Positions 1-5,191 are shown, counted from the first letter of the stretch. The stretch: 9,154 bases of DNA from Candidatus Staskawiczbacteria bacterium RIFCSPLOWO2_01_FULL_38_12b (GCA_001820255.1 MHPA01000008.1:1-9154); one strand, 5' to 3'. Notes: generated by a model from the sequence alone, not told the origin. Made by a program: numbers and translations.

Positions 1-191
1 TGCTTGCAATATTCATCTTGATTTTTACTTTAAAGCGGTTGTGATTTTTAGAAAAGTGAATAAAAACAACCCCATAGGTTTATTTTTTGTAGGGTTTTTT
101 ATTTTACGAGGTTTGCAAAAACCCCAAAATCGGTTTAAAGTGAAGCCAATATAGCGGTTCTAACGGCTTCTAACGCATCCCTACCAGACAT
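1..191. other. Non-coding stretch before dgkA with small hairpins
   Basis: No gene is seen here. Two short hairpins are visible: AACC/GGTT at 68-80, followed by a T-rich run (a weak terminator-like shape), and GGTTT-GCAA-AAACC at 110-123 with a GNRA-type tetraloop. The 8-mer TTCTAACG occurs twice with 10-bp spacing (158-165 and 168-175), 17 bp before the dgkA start. A weak promoter-like pair, TTGTGA (39-44) and TAAAAA (61-66) with a 16-nt spacer, matches consensus at 4 of 6 positions in each box. None of these is strong enough to call alone. Confidence 0.3.
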
Positions 192-563
192 ATGAAGTAC
201 AAAACCAAAAGTTTTCTACAAAGATTGCAGATTGCCGCATTCGGGCTGAAAGCCGCTTTTAAAGAAGAGGCTAATTTTAGAATACAGGTCTTGATAGCAA
301 CCGTGGTGCTTATTTTTATGGTAGTGTTCCAGGTAAGTGTGGTAGAAAAGTCTATATTGATGTTAACCATTTTAGTAGTGTTGAGCCTTGAATTGATTAA
401 TTCGCAAATTGAAAAGTTTTTGGATTTGATTGAACCCAATCATCATCCACGGGTAAAAATCATCAAGGATTTTTCGGCCGGTGCGGTACTGCTTTCGGTA
501 GTTGGTTCGGTTATCATAGGATTGTTGATATTTTTGCCCCGCTTGATATATTTTATAAAATAA
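192..563 (+). CDS. dgkA: DgkA-family lipid kinase (probable undecaprenol kinase)
   Basis: The product is a 123-aa integral membrane kinase. The family phosphorylates a membrane lipid alcohol with ATP. In Gram-positive relatives the substrate is undecaprenol, which yields the carrier for peptidoglycan. The family pattern is complete: EEANFR at 25-30 (E26 equivalent to E. coli E28), LELINSQIE at 66-74 (E67, N70 and E74 equivalent to E69, N72 and E76), HHP at 84-86, and KDFSAGAVLL at 92-101 (K92, D93). Three hydrophobic helices lie at about 33-50, 54-72 and 96-116. Length is normal for the family. ATG 192 gives the standard N-terminus, with no Shine-Dalgarno motif in front. The stop lies 1 nt before the PAP2 gene, so the two are probably co-translated. 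The undecaprenol substrate is inferred from this neighbour and from mltG; diacylglycerol cannot be excluded. Confidence 0.93.
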   Translation: MKYKTKSFLQRLQIAAFGLKAAFKEEANFRIQVLIATVVLIFMVVFQVSVVEKSILMLTILVVLSLELINSQIEKFLDLIEPNHHPRVKIIKDFSAGAVLLSVVGSVIIGLLIFLPRLIYFIK

Positions 564-564
564 T

Positions 565-1131
565 ATGTATTACGATCTTGTTGTTTTTAACGCTATTAAC
601 AGTTTTGCCGGCACGTCAATTTTATTGGACGGCTTGGCGATATTTCTAGCCGATTATCTGCCTTTTGTATTGGGGTTTTGGCTGATATCTTTTTTATGGT
701 ATCCTAAAGGGGATCGGATAAAAAACAGGCTCATGGTAATCGTTGCATTATTTTCCGGTCTGGTTGCCAGGTTTGCAATCAAGCCTTGGGTGGTGTTTTT
801 TTACAACCGCCCCAGGCCTTATGTGACCCTGCCTTTTGTTCATAAACTCATTCCGACATTCTTTTTTAGCGATGTGCAATCTTTCCCCTCGGGTCATGCG
901 CTCTTCTTTTTTGCTGTCAGTGTTGCGATATATGGTTTTAATAAAAAATTAGGAATCGTATTTTTTCTAGCATCCGGGGTAATGGCCATGGCAAGGATAT
1001 TTGTGGGAGTTCATTGGCCCAGCGACATTTTGACGGGGGCTTTTTTAGGAGCTATTACTGGACTTATCATGCGATGGTTTTATATAAAATACCAACCGGT
1101 GGCAGACAGGATTATCGCCACCATATTTTAA
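565..1131 (+). CDS. PAP2-family membrane phosphatase (probable undecaprenyl-diphosphatase)
   Basis: The product is a 188-aa multi-helix membrane phosphatase of the PAP2 superfamily, which includes BcrC/YbjG undecaprenyl-pyrophosphate phosphatases. The phosphatase motifs are visible: NRPRP at 81-85, SFPSGHA at 106-112 (nucleophile-assisting H111), and AR-x5-H-x3-D at 143-154 (R144, H150, D154). The basic residue opening motif 1 is K73, eight residues before RP instead of the usual six. The position where BcrC-like proteins often carry Arg is V77, a small departure. About five hydrophobic helices are predicted. The gene starts 1 nt after dgkA and ends 12 nt before mltG. This placement supports a role in dephosphorylating undecaprenyl-PP at the outer membrane face to recycle the carrier. 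Specificity is inferred; other lipid phosphates are possible. Confidence 0.9.
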   Translation: MYYDLVVFNAINSFAGTSILLDGLAIFLADYLPFVLGFWLISFLWYPKGDRIKNRLMVIVALFSGLVARFAIKPWVVFFYNRPRPYVTLPFVHKLIPTFFFSDVQSFPSGHALFFFAVSVAIYGFNKKLGIVFFLASGVMAMARIFVGVHWPSDILTGAFLGAITGLIMRWFYIKYQPVADRIIATIF

Positions 1132-1143
1132 AATACCGTTACG

Positions 1144-2151
1144 ATGAATACAAAAAATAAAAAAAGGGTGTTTGCGGGTTTTTGTCTTTTTTGTACAGCG
1201 ATTATTTCCCTGTGGGTATTTGAAGTGTATGTCCCGCACTCTTTTTCTCAAAAGACCACTACGGTTTATCGTGTGCAAAAGGGCTTTGGGGAAAGGGAAA
1301 TTTCCCGGCAGTTGCAAGAACAGGGGCTTATCAAACAAAGCATGTTTTTTAATTTGTATGTGATGGCTACAGGTAATCACGGAGCTTTGCAGGCCGGCAA
1401 TTATGCACTTTCCCCGTCAATGTCCATTGCTAAAATGGTAAAAAAGTTTGTTTTGGGTGACGTGGTAAAAAACAATATCACCATTATTGAAGGCTGGGAT
1501 ATTGAAGATATTGCGGCGTATCTTGAAGATAAAAGTATATATCCTAAAAAAGATTTTTTTACCGCAAGTCTCCAGGATTTTAGCATTGACTATGATTTTT
1601 TAAAGGATAAGCCCAAAACTTCTGGATTGGAGGGGTATATATTCCCTGATACCTATCAGATTTCGGCGTACCAGTCCCCAAAAGAGTTGGTGCAAAACGC
1701 CCTAAATAACCTGGACAAAAAGCTTACGCCCGATATGAAAAAAGAAATCATCGTCCAGCACAAATCCATATTCCAGATTATTACCATGGCTTCCATTCTT
1801 GAAAAAGAGGTAAAAACGTTAGAAGATAAAAAAATTGTTGCAGGGATTCTTTGGAAACGCATGGATAGCGGCATGCCGTTGCAGGTTGATGCGACCATTA
1901 ACTATATTACCGGCAAAAATAACCGGAGCGCTTTGATAAAAGATACCAAAATAGATTCGCCCTACAATACTTACAAATACACTGGCCTGCCCCAGGGGCC
2001 CATCTGCAATCCCGGTTGGGACAGTATTTTGGCGGCCATATATCCAAAAAGCAGCCCTTATTGGTATTATTTATCCGCAAAAAAAACCGGTACCACGATT
2101 TTCAGTAAAACCTTCCAAGAACACAATCTTGCCGCATATCACTATTTGTAA
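1144..2151 (+). CDS. mltG: Endolytic murein transglycosylase MltG (YceG family)
   Basis: The product is 335 aa, close to the E. coli length. MltG cleaves nascent glycan strands inside the chain and so limits peptidoglycan strand length at the membrane. An N-terminal anchor lies at about 9-30. A LysM-like region follows at about 40-105 (VYRVQKG, then GLIKQ and LQAGNYALS). The catalytic YceG domain carries LEGYIFPDTY at 162-171, ASILEKE at 217-223 with E220 as the expected catalytic glutamate, LQVDATINY at 246-254 and LPQGPICNPG at 282-291. The start ATG 1144 gives a normal short cytoplasmic tail and has no Shine-Dalgarno motif. It is the last gene of the envelope operon and is followed by a terminator. 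Its extreme C-terminus (TFQEHNLAAYHYL) departs from the family trend TLEEHN..V.KYL, which is preserved in the nearby tail remnant at 2261-2377. Confidence 0.95.
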   Translation: MNTKNKKRVFAGFCLFCTAIISLWVFEVYVPHSFSQKTTTVYRVQKGFGEREISRQLQEQGLIKQSMFFNLYVMATGNHGALQAGNYALSPSMSIAKMVKKFVLGDVVKNNITIIEGWDIEDIAAYLEDKSIYPKKDFFTASLQDFSIDYDFLKDKPKTSGLEGYIFPDTYQISAYQSPKELVQNALNNLDKKLTPDMKKEIIVQHKSIFQIITMASILEKEVKTLEDKKIVAGILWKRMDSGMPLQVDATINYITGKNNRSALIKDTKIDSPYNTYKYTGLPQGPICNPGWDSILAAIYPKSSPYWYYLSAKKTGTTIFSKTFQEHNLAAYHYL

Positions 2152-2167
2152 GATTATTTACTATTGC

Positions 2168-2203
2168 AAATAACAGCTGCGAAACCTCCTGTTATTTTTT
2201 ATT
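2168..2203 (+). terminator. Rho-independent terminator of the dgkA-PAP2-mltG operon
   Basis: A perfect 9-bp stem, AAATAACAG (2168-2176) with CTGTTATTT (2189-2197), has a 12-nt loop and runs straight into TTTATT. It begins 17 nt after the mltG stop. The stem is AT-rich, but position and tail fit an intrinsic terminator. Confidence 0.75.
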
Positions 2204-2260
2204 AAAGTGGGAAATGAGGGAATAGGGAGTGAGGAATGGGGGGGATAGCCATCATTTAGC
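2204..2260. other. G-rich junction sequence between terminator and mltG remnant
   Basis: This is a non-coding, strongly G-rich strand with four G-tracts: 2209-2211, 2218-2220, 2225-2227 and a run of seven at 2238-2244. It resembles the degenerate GGGAAT-type spacers that also appear before rplJ. It marks the boundary between the intact operon and the duplicated mltG tail, so it may be a recombination scar. Confidence 0.4.
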
Positions 2261-2377
2261 ATTTATCCAAAAAGCAGCTCTTACTGGTATTATTTATCCG
2301 CAAAAAAAACCGGCACCACGATTTTTAGCAAAACGTTAGAAGAACACAACGCAGCAGTACAAAAATATCTGCAATAA
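2261..2377 (+). pseudogene. Remnant of a second mltG: 3'-terminal 38 codons only
   Basis: In frame from 2261 the sequence reads 38 codons and TAA. It matches the last 37 residues of MltG (from I299), opening IYPKSSSYWYYLSAKKTGTT and ending TLEEHNAAVQKYLQ. Over the first 25 codons I count 7 nucleotide differences in 75; six are synonymous and one is Pro to Ser. The final third diverges more and stays closer to the family consensus than the intact copy does. No start codon is available, because an in-frame TAG sits at 2246-2248, so it is not a gene now. The excess of silent changes means both copies diverged while under protein selection. It is therefore probably the tail of a displaced or second mltG rather than a fresh slip duplication. 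Confidence 0.85.
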
Positions 2378-2415
2378 TGTTGTATTTTTGGTTTATAAAA
2401 AGTAAGTAAAATTAA

Positions 2416-2473
2416 AAAATTTATCTGTACTACGAATTCAGAAGCTTCTTAATTTGTAGTATAGATAAATTTT
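2416..2473. repeat. 58-bp near-perfect palindrome just before a hypothetical gene
   Basis: The two 29-nt halves (2416-2444 and 2445-2473) meet with no loop. They form 26 Watson-Crick pairs, two G-U pairs (2427/2462 and 2434/2455) and one mismatch (2439/2450). The outer arm begins AAAATTTATCTGTACTAC and the centre is AGAAG/CTTCT. The inner edge of the structure is 6 nt from ATG 2480, where a ribosome must land. It could be a translational or transcriptional control structure, a protein-binding palindrome, a terminator for upstream transcripts (A-run entering, T-run leaving), or a tiny mobile palindrome. Confidence 0.8.
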
Positions 2474-2479
2474 AGCATT

Positions 2480-3205
2480 ATGGTAGAAGAATTAAGAAGT
2501 GAAACCCCCGAAGATAAAAAAGAGCAGAATCGAGAAGAAATATTAGATACTTTAGAGCTTGCGTTTAATGAAAAGTCCCAAGTTTTATTAACCGACACGA
2601 CCGGTAATAAGGCAGAAGCTTTTATTGTGGGACTTGAGAATGGTATTTTATCAATTCGTGTAGAAGGTACTGTCAAAAAAGTTGAAGATGGTGTTGAAAC
2701 GTATGTCCAGGAAGTAGTTGAGATGCCAATGGAACTAGATCGGATTGAAAGTGTGGAATTGGTTGGAACACAAGAAGTTGACGGATCTGCGTCAGAAAGA
2801 ATGAAAGAATTACAAGAAAGAGCAGATGGGGAAAGGGAAGCGGAAAATAGAAATCCCGAAAAAATAGAAAAATTAAAAGAAGAAATTGAGGGTGAGTTTG
2901 AAAAAACTCCCACTAAAGAAGAAATATTTGCTTTACTTAGGGTGGATATAGAAAAATGCTTAATAACTAAAGAAGAAAGAGATGACAAGGGAATAAAGTT
3001 CTTAGAATTTAAAATTGAGGATAAAGAAAAGAGTCGAGTAATTGAGTATTCGTATGCCAGGGATATAAAAAGCGATGAACGAGCACCGCATTTTGGCGGG
3101 CTAGAAACAGATATTTATGAAACTATATATGATCAAACTGGTGATTTTATTAAATTTCCAGAAAATATTTATCGATATAAAAATGGCATTTGGGCAAAGT
3201 TATAG
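2480..3205 (+). CDS. Hypothetical acidic protein, 241 aa, not recognised
   Basis: I do not recognise a family. There is no signal peptide or membrane helix, so the product is probably cytoplasmic. Residues 1-28 are charged and probably helical. Residues 33-95 alternate as beta-strands with turn residues (VLLTDTTGNKAEAFIVGLEN, then ILSIRVEG and ELDRIESVEL), which could form a small barrel; this is inference only. Residues 104-148 are very rich in E, K and R and look like a coiled-coil or charged helical linker. Residues 149-241 form a second folded part with many aromatics, ending IYRYKNGIWAKL. The charged composition resembles no neighbour. It stands alone between a terminator-bounded operon and the stalk operon promoter, so it is a single-gene unit. 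No Shine-Dalgarno motif precedes ATG 2480; instead a 58-bp palindrome does. Confidence 0.8.
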   Translation: MVEELRSETPEDKKEQNREEILDTLELAFNEKSQVLLTDTTGNKAEAFIVGLENGILSIRVEGTVKKVEDGVETYVQEVVEMPMELDRIESVELVGTQEVDGSASERMKELQERADGEREAENRNPEKIEKLKEEIEGEFEKTPTKEEIFALLRVDIEKCLITKEERDDKGIKFLEFKIEDKEKSRVIEYSYARDIKSDERAPHFGGLETDIYETIYDQTGDFIKFPENIYRYKNGIWAKL

Positions 3206-3218
3206 GTTTGGAGTGATA

Positions 3219-3247
3219 TTGACAAAAGTTATAAGATAGATTAGGAT
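3219..3247 (+). promoter_or_regulatory. Sigma-70-type promoter of the rplJ-rplL operon
   Basis: A perfect -35 box TTGACA (3219-3224), a 17-nt spacer and -10 box TAGGAT (3242-3247, 4 of 6) lie 13 nt after the previous stop. Transcription would start near 3254, just upstream of the L10-leader fold, so the two elements support each other. Confidence 0.75.
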
Positions 3248-3262
3248 TAGGGAAATTAGATC

Positions 3263-3427
3263 TAAGCCGCAGACAATAGGTAAGCATCCGCCTTCGCTAA
3301 AGCTATGGCGGACACCGTAAACCCTATCGAGGCGAAACGTTTTTGCTTGGCCTAAGTGAAGCCGAAGGGCTTGCACCCAGCGAGCGAAGCGAGTCGAAGT
3401 GTCTGCAGGTCGCAGGCTTTTTATTTT
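3263..3427 (+). promoter_or_regulatory. L10-leader-like autoregulatory attenuator of rplJL
   Basis: The 5' part reads GCCGCAGACAATAGGT (3266-3281) and later ACCCTATCGAGGC (3321-3333). These pair as ATAGG/CCTAT and GCC/GGC around an asymmetric GA-rich bulge. This pattern resembles the L10-(L12)4 binding site of the Rfam L10 leader known upstream of rplJL in Firmicutes. A hairpin TCCGCC/GGCGGA (3287-3312) caps it, and another (3356-3376) follows. GCAGACA (3269-3275) is perfectly complementary to TGTCTGC (3400-3406), whose last six bases are also the left arm of the terminator at 3401-3427. The two pairings exclude each other. My model is that excess L10-L12 binds the leader, hides GCAGACA and lets the terminator form; otherwise the antiterminator wins. 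The match is from memory of the consensus and needs a covariance-model check. Confidence 0.72.
3401..3427 (+). terminator. Attenuator terminator in the rplJ leader
   Basis: GTCTGC (3401-3406) pairs with GCAGGC (3412-3417) through a 5-nt loop AGGTC, with one T-G pair, and is followed by TTTTTATTTT (3418-3427). It lies 130 nt before the rplJ start with no gene between it and the promoter, so it acts as a conditional rather than end-of-gene terminator. Confidence 0.75.
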
Positions 3428-3435
3428 GAATAAAC

Positions 3436-3549
3436 CCCAATGACCAATTCCCAATGACCAATGAAAAACCTAATGACTAAATGACCAAAACCTTTTGGAA
3501 TTTAGAAATTAGGATTTATTTGGAATTTGGAGTTTGGGATTTGGGATTT
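3436..3549. repeat. Degenerate tandem repeats between the attenuator and rplJ
   Basis: Two adjacent 14-mers, CCCAATGACCAATT (3436-3449) and CCCAATGACCAATG (3450-3463), are followed by looser copies up to about 3485. A heptad array TTTGGAA, TTTGGAG, TTTGGGA, TTTGGGA, TTT then runs over 3519-3549. The two blocks are loosely complementary (C-rich then G-rich). They fill most of the 130-nt untranslated stretch after the attenuator. Similar low-complexity spacers occur around 2209-2244 and 4061-4080. Confidence 0.6.
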
Positions 3550-3556
3550 CATAGAC

Positions 3557-4060
3557 ATGGCACTAACCAAAGAAAAAAAACAAAAGTCGTTAGCGGATTT
3601 AAAGACATATATTGCAAAGCAAAAATCAATCATTTTTGCAGATTTTTCAAAAGTAAATTCTAAGGATTTATTTACATTGAGAAAACAGTTAAAAGAAGCA
3701 GGGTGTTCTTTAAAGGTAGCTAAAAAAACATTGATAAGAATTGCATTTGGCCAATCTAATATTTCCTATTGGAATAAGATTAAAAGCAGTGTTCCCGGCC
3801 AATTGGCGCTGGTATTTGGAATTGATGACCAAGTGGCTCCGGCCAAGATTGCTAACAAATTTACCAAAGTTAATGAAAACTTTAAAATCTTAGGAGGTAT
3901 TTTTGAGGGCAAGTTTATTGACAGGGAAAGGGCATTGGTGTTGGCCAATTTACCATCTCGTGATGAGCTATTGGGAAGATTATTAGGTTCTATTTCCAGT
4001 TCAACGGCAAGCTTTGTCAGGGTATTAGATAAAATAAGGGAAAGTAAAACTAAGAATTAA
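3557..4060 (+). CDS. rplJ: Large ribosomal subunit protein uL10
   Basis: The product is a 167-aa L10, the base of the ribosomal stalk. It binds 23S rRNA with its N-terminal domain and carries L12 dimers on its C-terminal helix. The family pattern is clear: ALTKEKKQK at 2-10, FADFSKVNSKDLFTLRKQL at 27-45 and LKVAKKTLIRIAF in the RNA-binding domain, then ILGGIFEG and the closing helix LPSRDELLGRLLGSISS...FVRVLDKIRE. ATG 3557 is chosen because it gives the conserved MALTKE start. A longer reading from TTG 3527 would translate the heptad repeat and is rejected. There is no Shine-Dalgarno motif. It is co-transcribed with rplL from the 3219 promoter and probably controlled by the leader at 3263-3427. 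Confidence 0.95.
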   Translation: MALTKEKKQKSLADLKTYIAKQKSIIFADFSKVNSKDLFTLRKQLKEAGCSLKVAKKTLIRIAFGQSNISYWNKIKSSVPGQLALVFGIDDQVAPAKIANKFTKVNENFKILGGIFEGKFIDRERALVLANLPSRDELLGRLLGSISSSTASFVRVLDKIRESKTKN

Positions 4061-4067
4061 GATTTAC

Positions 4068-4114
4068 GATTTAAGATTTATGAATACGACGTAAATACGT
4101 CACATTCTTAAATC
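4068..4114 (+). other. Hairpin in the rplJ-rplL spacer
   Basis: GATTTAAGA (4068-4076) is perfectly complementary to TCTTAAATC (4106-4114). Inside it sits a second perfect stem, GACGT/ACGTC (4088-4092 and 4097-4101), with a 4-nt loop. There is no T-run, so it is not a terminator. It ends 15 nt before the rplL ATG and could be an RNA-processing or stability site that helps give more L12 than L10; this role is inference. Confidence 0.5.
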
Positions 4115-4129
4115 ATATATCATAACAAT

Positions 4130-4528
4130 ATGGCAGAAGAAACAAAAATGGAAGTTCCAGCCAAATTTGAAAAGTTGGTTTTGGAAATCGAAAAAATGTC
4201 AATTGTAGAATTGGCAGAATTGGTAAAAGTGCTAGAAAGTAAATTCGGCGTTTCAGCCGCCGCTCCGGTTGCTATGGCTCAAGCCGCCGCCGCTCCAGCC
4301 GAAGAAAAAACCTCTTTTAATATTGAATTAAAAGAAGTGGGAGCGCAAAAAATCGAAGTTATTAAAGTGGTTCGCGATGTGACCGCAAAGGGATTGAAAG
4401 AATCAAAAGATGTTGTTGACGCAGTGGCCACCGGTCCTCAAATGGTAAAAGAGGGGATAAAGAAAGAAGAAGCAGAAGAGATCAAAAAGAAATTTGAAGC
4501 AGCCGGGGCCAAAGTGGAAATTAAGTAA
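4130..4528 (+). CDS. rplL: Large ribosomal subunit protein bL12 (L7/L12)
   Basis: The product is a 132-aa stalk protein present in several copies per ribosome, which recruits and activates translational GTPases. Three parts are visible. The N-terminal dimerisation helices run from about 12 to 42 ([20 protein letters not shown], ending SKFGVSAA). An Ala/Pro-rich hinge covers about 43-61. The globular C-terminal domain from about 63 includes [20 protein letters not shown] and ends [14 protein letters not shown] few residues are inserted in the loop after VVDA (VATGPQM) compared with the common VDGAP..VKEG form. ATG 4130 fits the family start (MAEE) and has no Shine-Dalgarno motif. It follows rplJ by 69 nt. 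Its terminator is interrupted by an inverted-repeat element. Confidence 0.97.
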   Translation: MAEETKMEVPAKFEKLVLEIEKMSIVELAELVKVLESKFGVSAAAPVAMAQAAAAPAEEKTSFNIELKEVGAQKIEVIKVVRDVTAKGLKESKDVVDAVATGPQMVKEGIKKEEAEEIKKKFEAAGAKVEIK

Positions 4529-4533
4529 TCTTG

Positions 4534-4749
4534 GCAATAAAAAAAGCCTTTAGGCTTTGAATTACGAAACCCCTCGGAGGTATTTTTCCAAAATTTGGAG
4601 ATAGAAATTTGATAGAATTTTTAGGCCTGCCCTGCGGGCCCGCCTAAAAATTATAGCAAATTTATAGCCCAAATTTTGGTAAAAGACCCCGAAACACTTT
4701 TAAAATAGGGGGTTTCGTAATTCAAAGCTTTAGGGGCTTTTTTTATTGC
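4534..4749 (+). terminator. rplL terminator, split in its loop by an inserted element
   Basis: GCAATAAAAAAAGCC (4534-4548) and GGCTTTTTTTATTGC (4735-4749) are perfect 15-bp complements. Removing the inserted 4555-4727 element and one copy of the flanking direct repeat leaves a compact terminator with loop TTTAGG and a T7 tail. In the present state each end still makes a local hairpin: AAAGCC-TTTA-GGCTTT at 4543-4558 (T-run facing the minus strand) and AAAGC/GCTTT at 4724-4740 followed by TTTTATT. Termination on the + strand is thus probably kept at about 4747. Confidence 0.75.
4555..4727. mobile_element. MITE-like 173-bp inverted-repeat element in the rplL terminator
   Basis: The terminal inverted repeats are CTTTGAATTACGAAACCCC (4555-4573) and its exact complement at 4709-4727. 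The direct repeat CTTTAGG abuts both outer ends (4548-4554 and 4728-4734). The parse may instead be 20-bp ends with a 5-bp TTTAG duplication, because one base pair is shared. Inside, the arms continue to pair: CCAAAATTTGG (4588-4598) with 4669-4679, AAATTTG (4605-4611) with 4657-4663, AATTTTTAGGC (4616-4626) with 4642-4652, and a GCCC-TGC-GGGC tip (4629-4639). There is no open reading frame, so any movement would need a transposase supplied elsewhere. The transcript would fold as one long hairpin. The alternative is an elaborate terminator or structured RNA that evolved in place, but the target-duplication geometry favours insertion. Confidence 0.7.
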
Positions 4750-4775
4750 TTCTTTTTACTGAAAAATGGTAAAAT
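4746..4775 (+). promoter_or_regulatory. Possible promoter of the DUF4258-like gene
   Basis: TTGCTT (4746-4751) and TAAAAT (4770-4775, 5 of 6) are separated by 18 nt. The -35 box matches only TTG and overlaps the end of the rplL terminator. Transcription would start near 4782, giving a very short leader before ATG 4808, or a nearly leaderless message if GTG 4784 is used. Confidence 0.4.
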
Positions 4776-4807
4776 AGAAGTCAGTGGTAATGTGCCATAA
4801 AATCCCA

Positions 4808-5164
4808 ATGGTTACTACATATAAAAAAATTTATTGGACCGACCACGCTAAGGTAAAAATGCGCCAGTATGGGCTTTCTAAAAGTAAATTATTACAATTA
4901 CTTTATAAATCGGAAAGAAAAGAGCCGGGGATTGCTCCTGGAACCATGGCATTGATGCAAAAAAATAGATCCTATTCAAAGGCCAAAAATAAAAAGTCTC
5001 CGGGGGAAATTTGGCTCATGTATCAAGATATTAAAGATTTAAGAAAAATAATCAGCGCATGGCGTTATCCGGGAATTTCAAAACCAGGGGAAAGCATCCC
5101 GATCCCCGACGATATCCGCCACCAGCTACTTAGAGATGGTTGCAAAACTCCACATTTGGCCTAA
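4808..5164 (+). CDS. Small conserved CPR-type protein, DUF4258/RelE-fold-like
   Basis: The product is 118 aa and basic, with no membrane segment. It opens YWTDHAKVKMRQYGLS (9-24), the pattern of DUF4258-like proteins (HA-x2-RM-x-x-RGIS). A strand-rich middle follows (GIAPGTMALMQ at 41-51, EIWLMYQD at 67-74), then KIISAWRYPG at 80-89 and a Pro-rich IPIPDDI at 97-103. I recall closely similar proteins in CPR genomes. The fold is plausibly related to RelE/ParE toxins, but there is no antitoxin partner beside it and no proven catalytic set, so a toxin role is not claimed. The start is uncertain: GTG 4784 and ATG 4790 are in frame, and 4808 is preferred because homology-like sequence begins soon after it. 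It lies alone between two promoter-like sites. Confidence 0.75.
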   Translation: MVTTYKKIYWTDHAKVKMRQYGLSKSKLLQLLYKSERKEPGIAPGTMALMQKNRSYSKAKNKKSPGEIWLMYQDIKDLRKIISAWRYPGISKPGESIPIPDDIRHQLLRDGCKTPHLA

Positions 5165-5191
5165 ATTCCTATTTTTCGCCTGCAAATTCGC

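Noticed and set aside
170..439. Minus-strand frame opposite dgkA
   Set aside because: dgkA on the + strand has all catalytic motifs; the antisense frame has none.
2261..2377. Independent small protein gene for the mltG tail
   Set aside because: No start codon in frame after the TAG at 2246-2248, and the sequence is clearly a C-terminal fragment of MltG.
2449..2988. Minus-strand 179-codon frame opposite the hypothetical gene
   Set aside because: Serine-rich antisense shadow of the acidic E/K-rich gene, which arises from complementing GAA/GAG codons.
3200..3454. Minus-strand reading frame across the rplJ leader
   Set aside because: It lies over the promoter, L10-leader fold and terminator; its low-quality protein has no family features.
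3436..3463. Possible CRISPR-type repeat
   Set aside because: Two adjacent 14-mers without spacers and degenerate copies; no array and no cas genes.
3527..3556. Longer rplJ reading from TTG 3527
   Set aside because: The extra ten residues translate the heptad repeat; ATG 3557 gives the conserved MALTKE start of L10.
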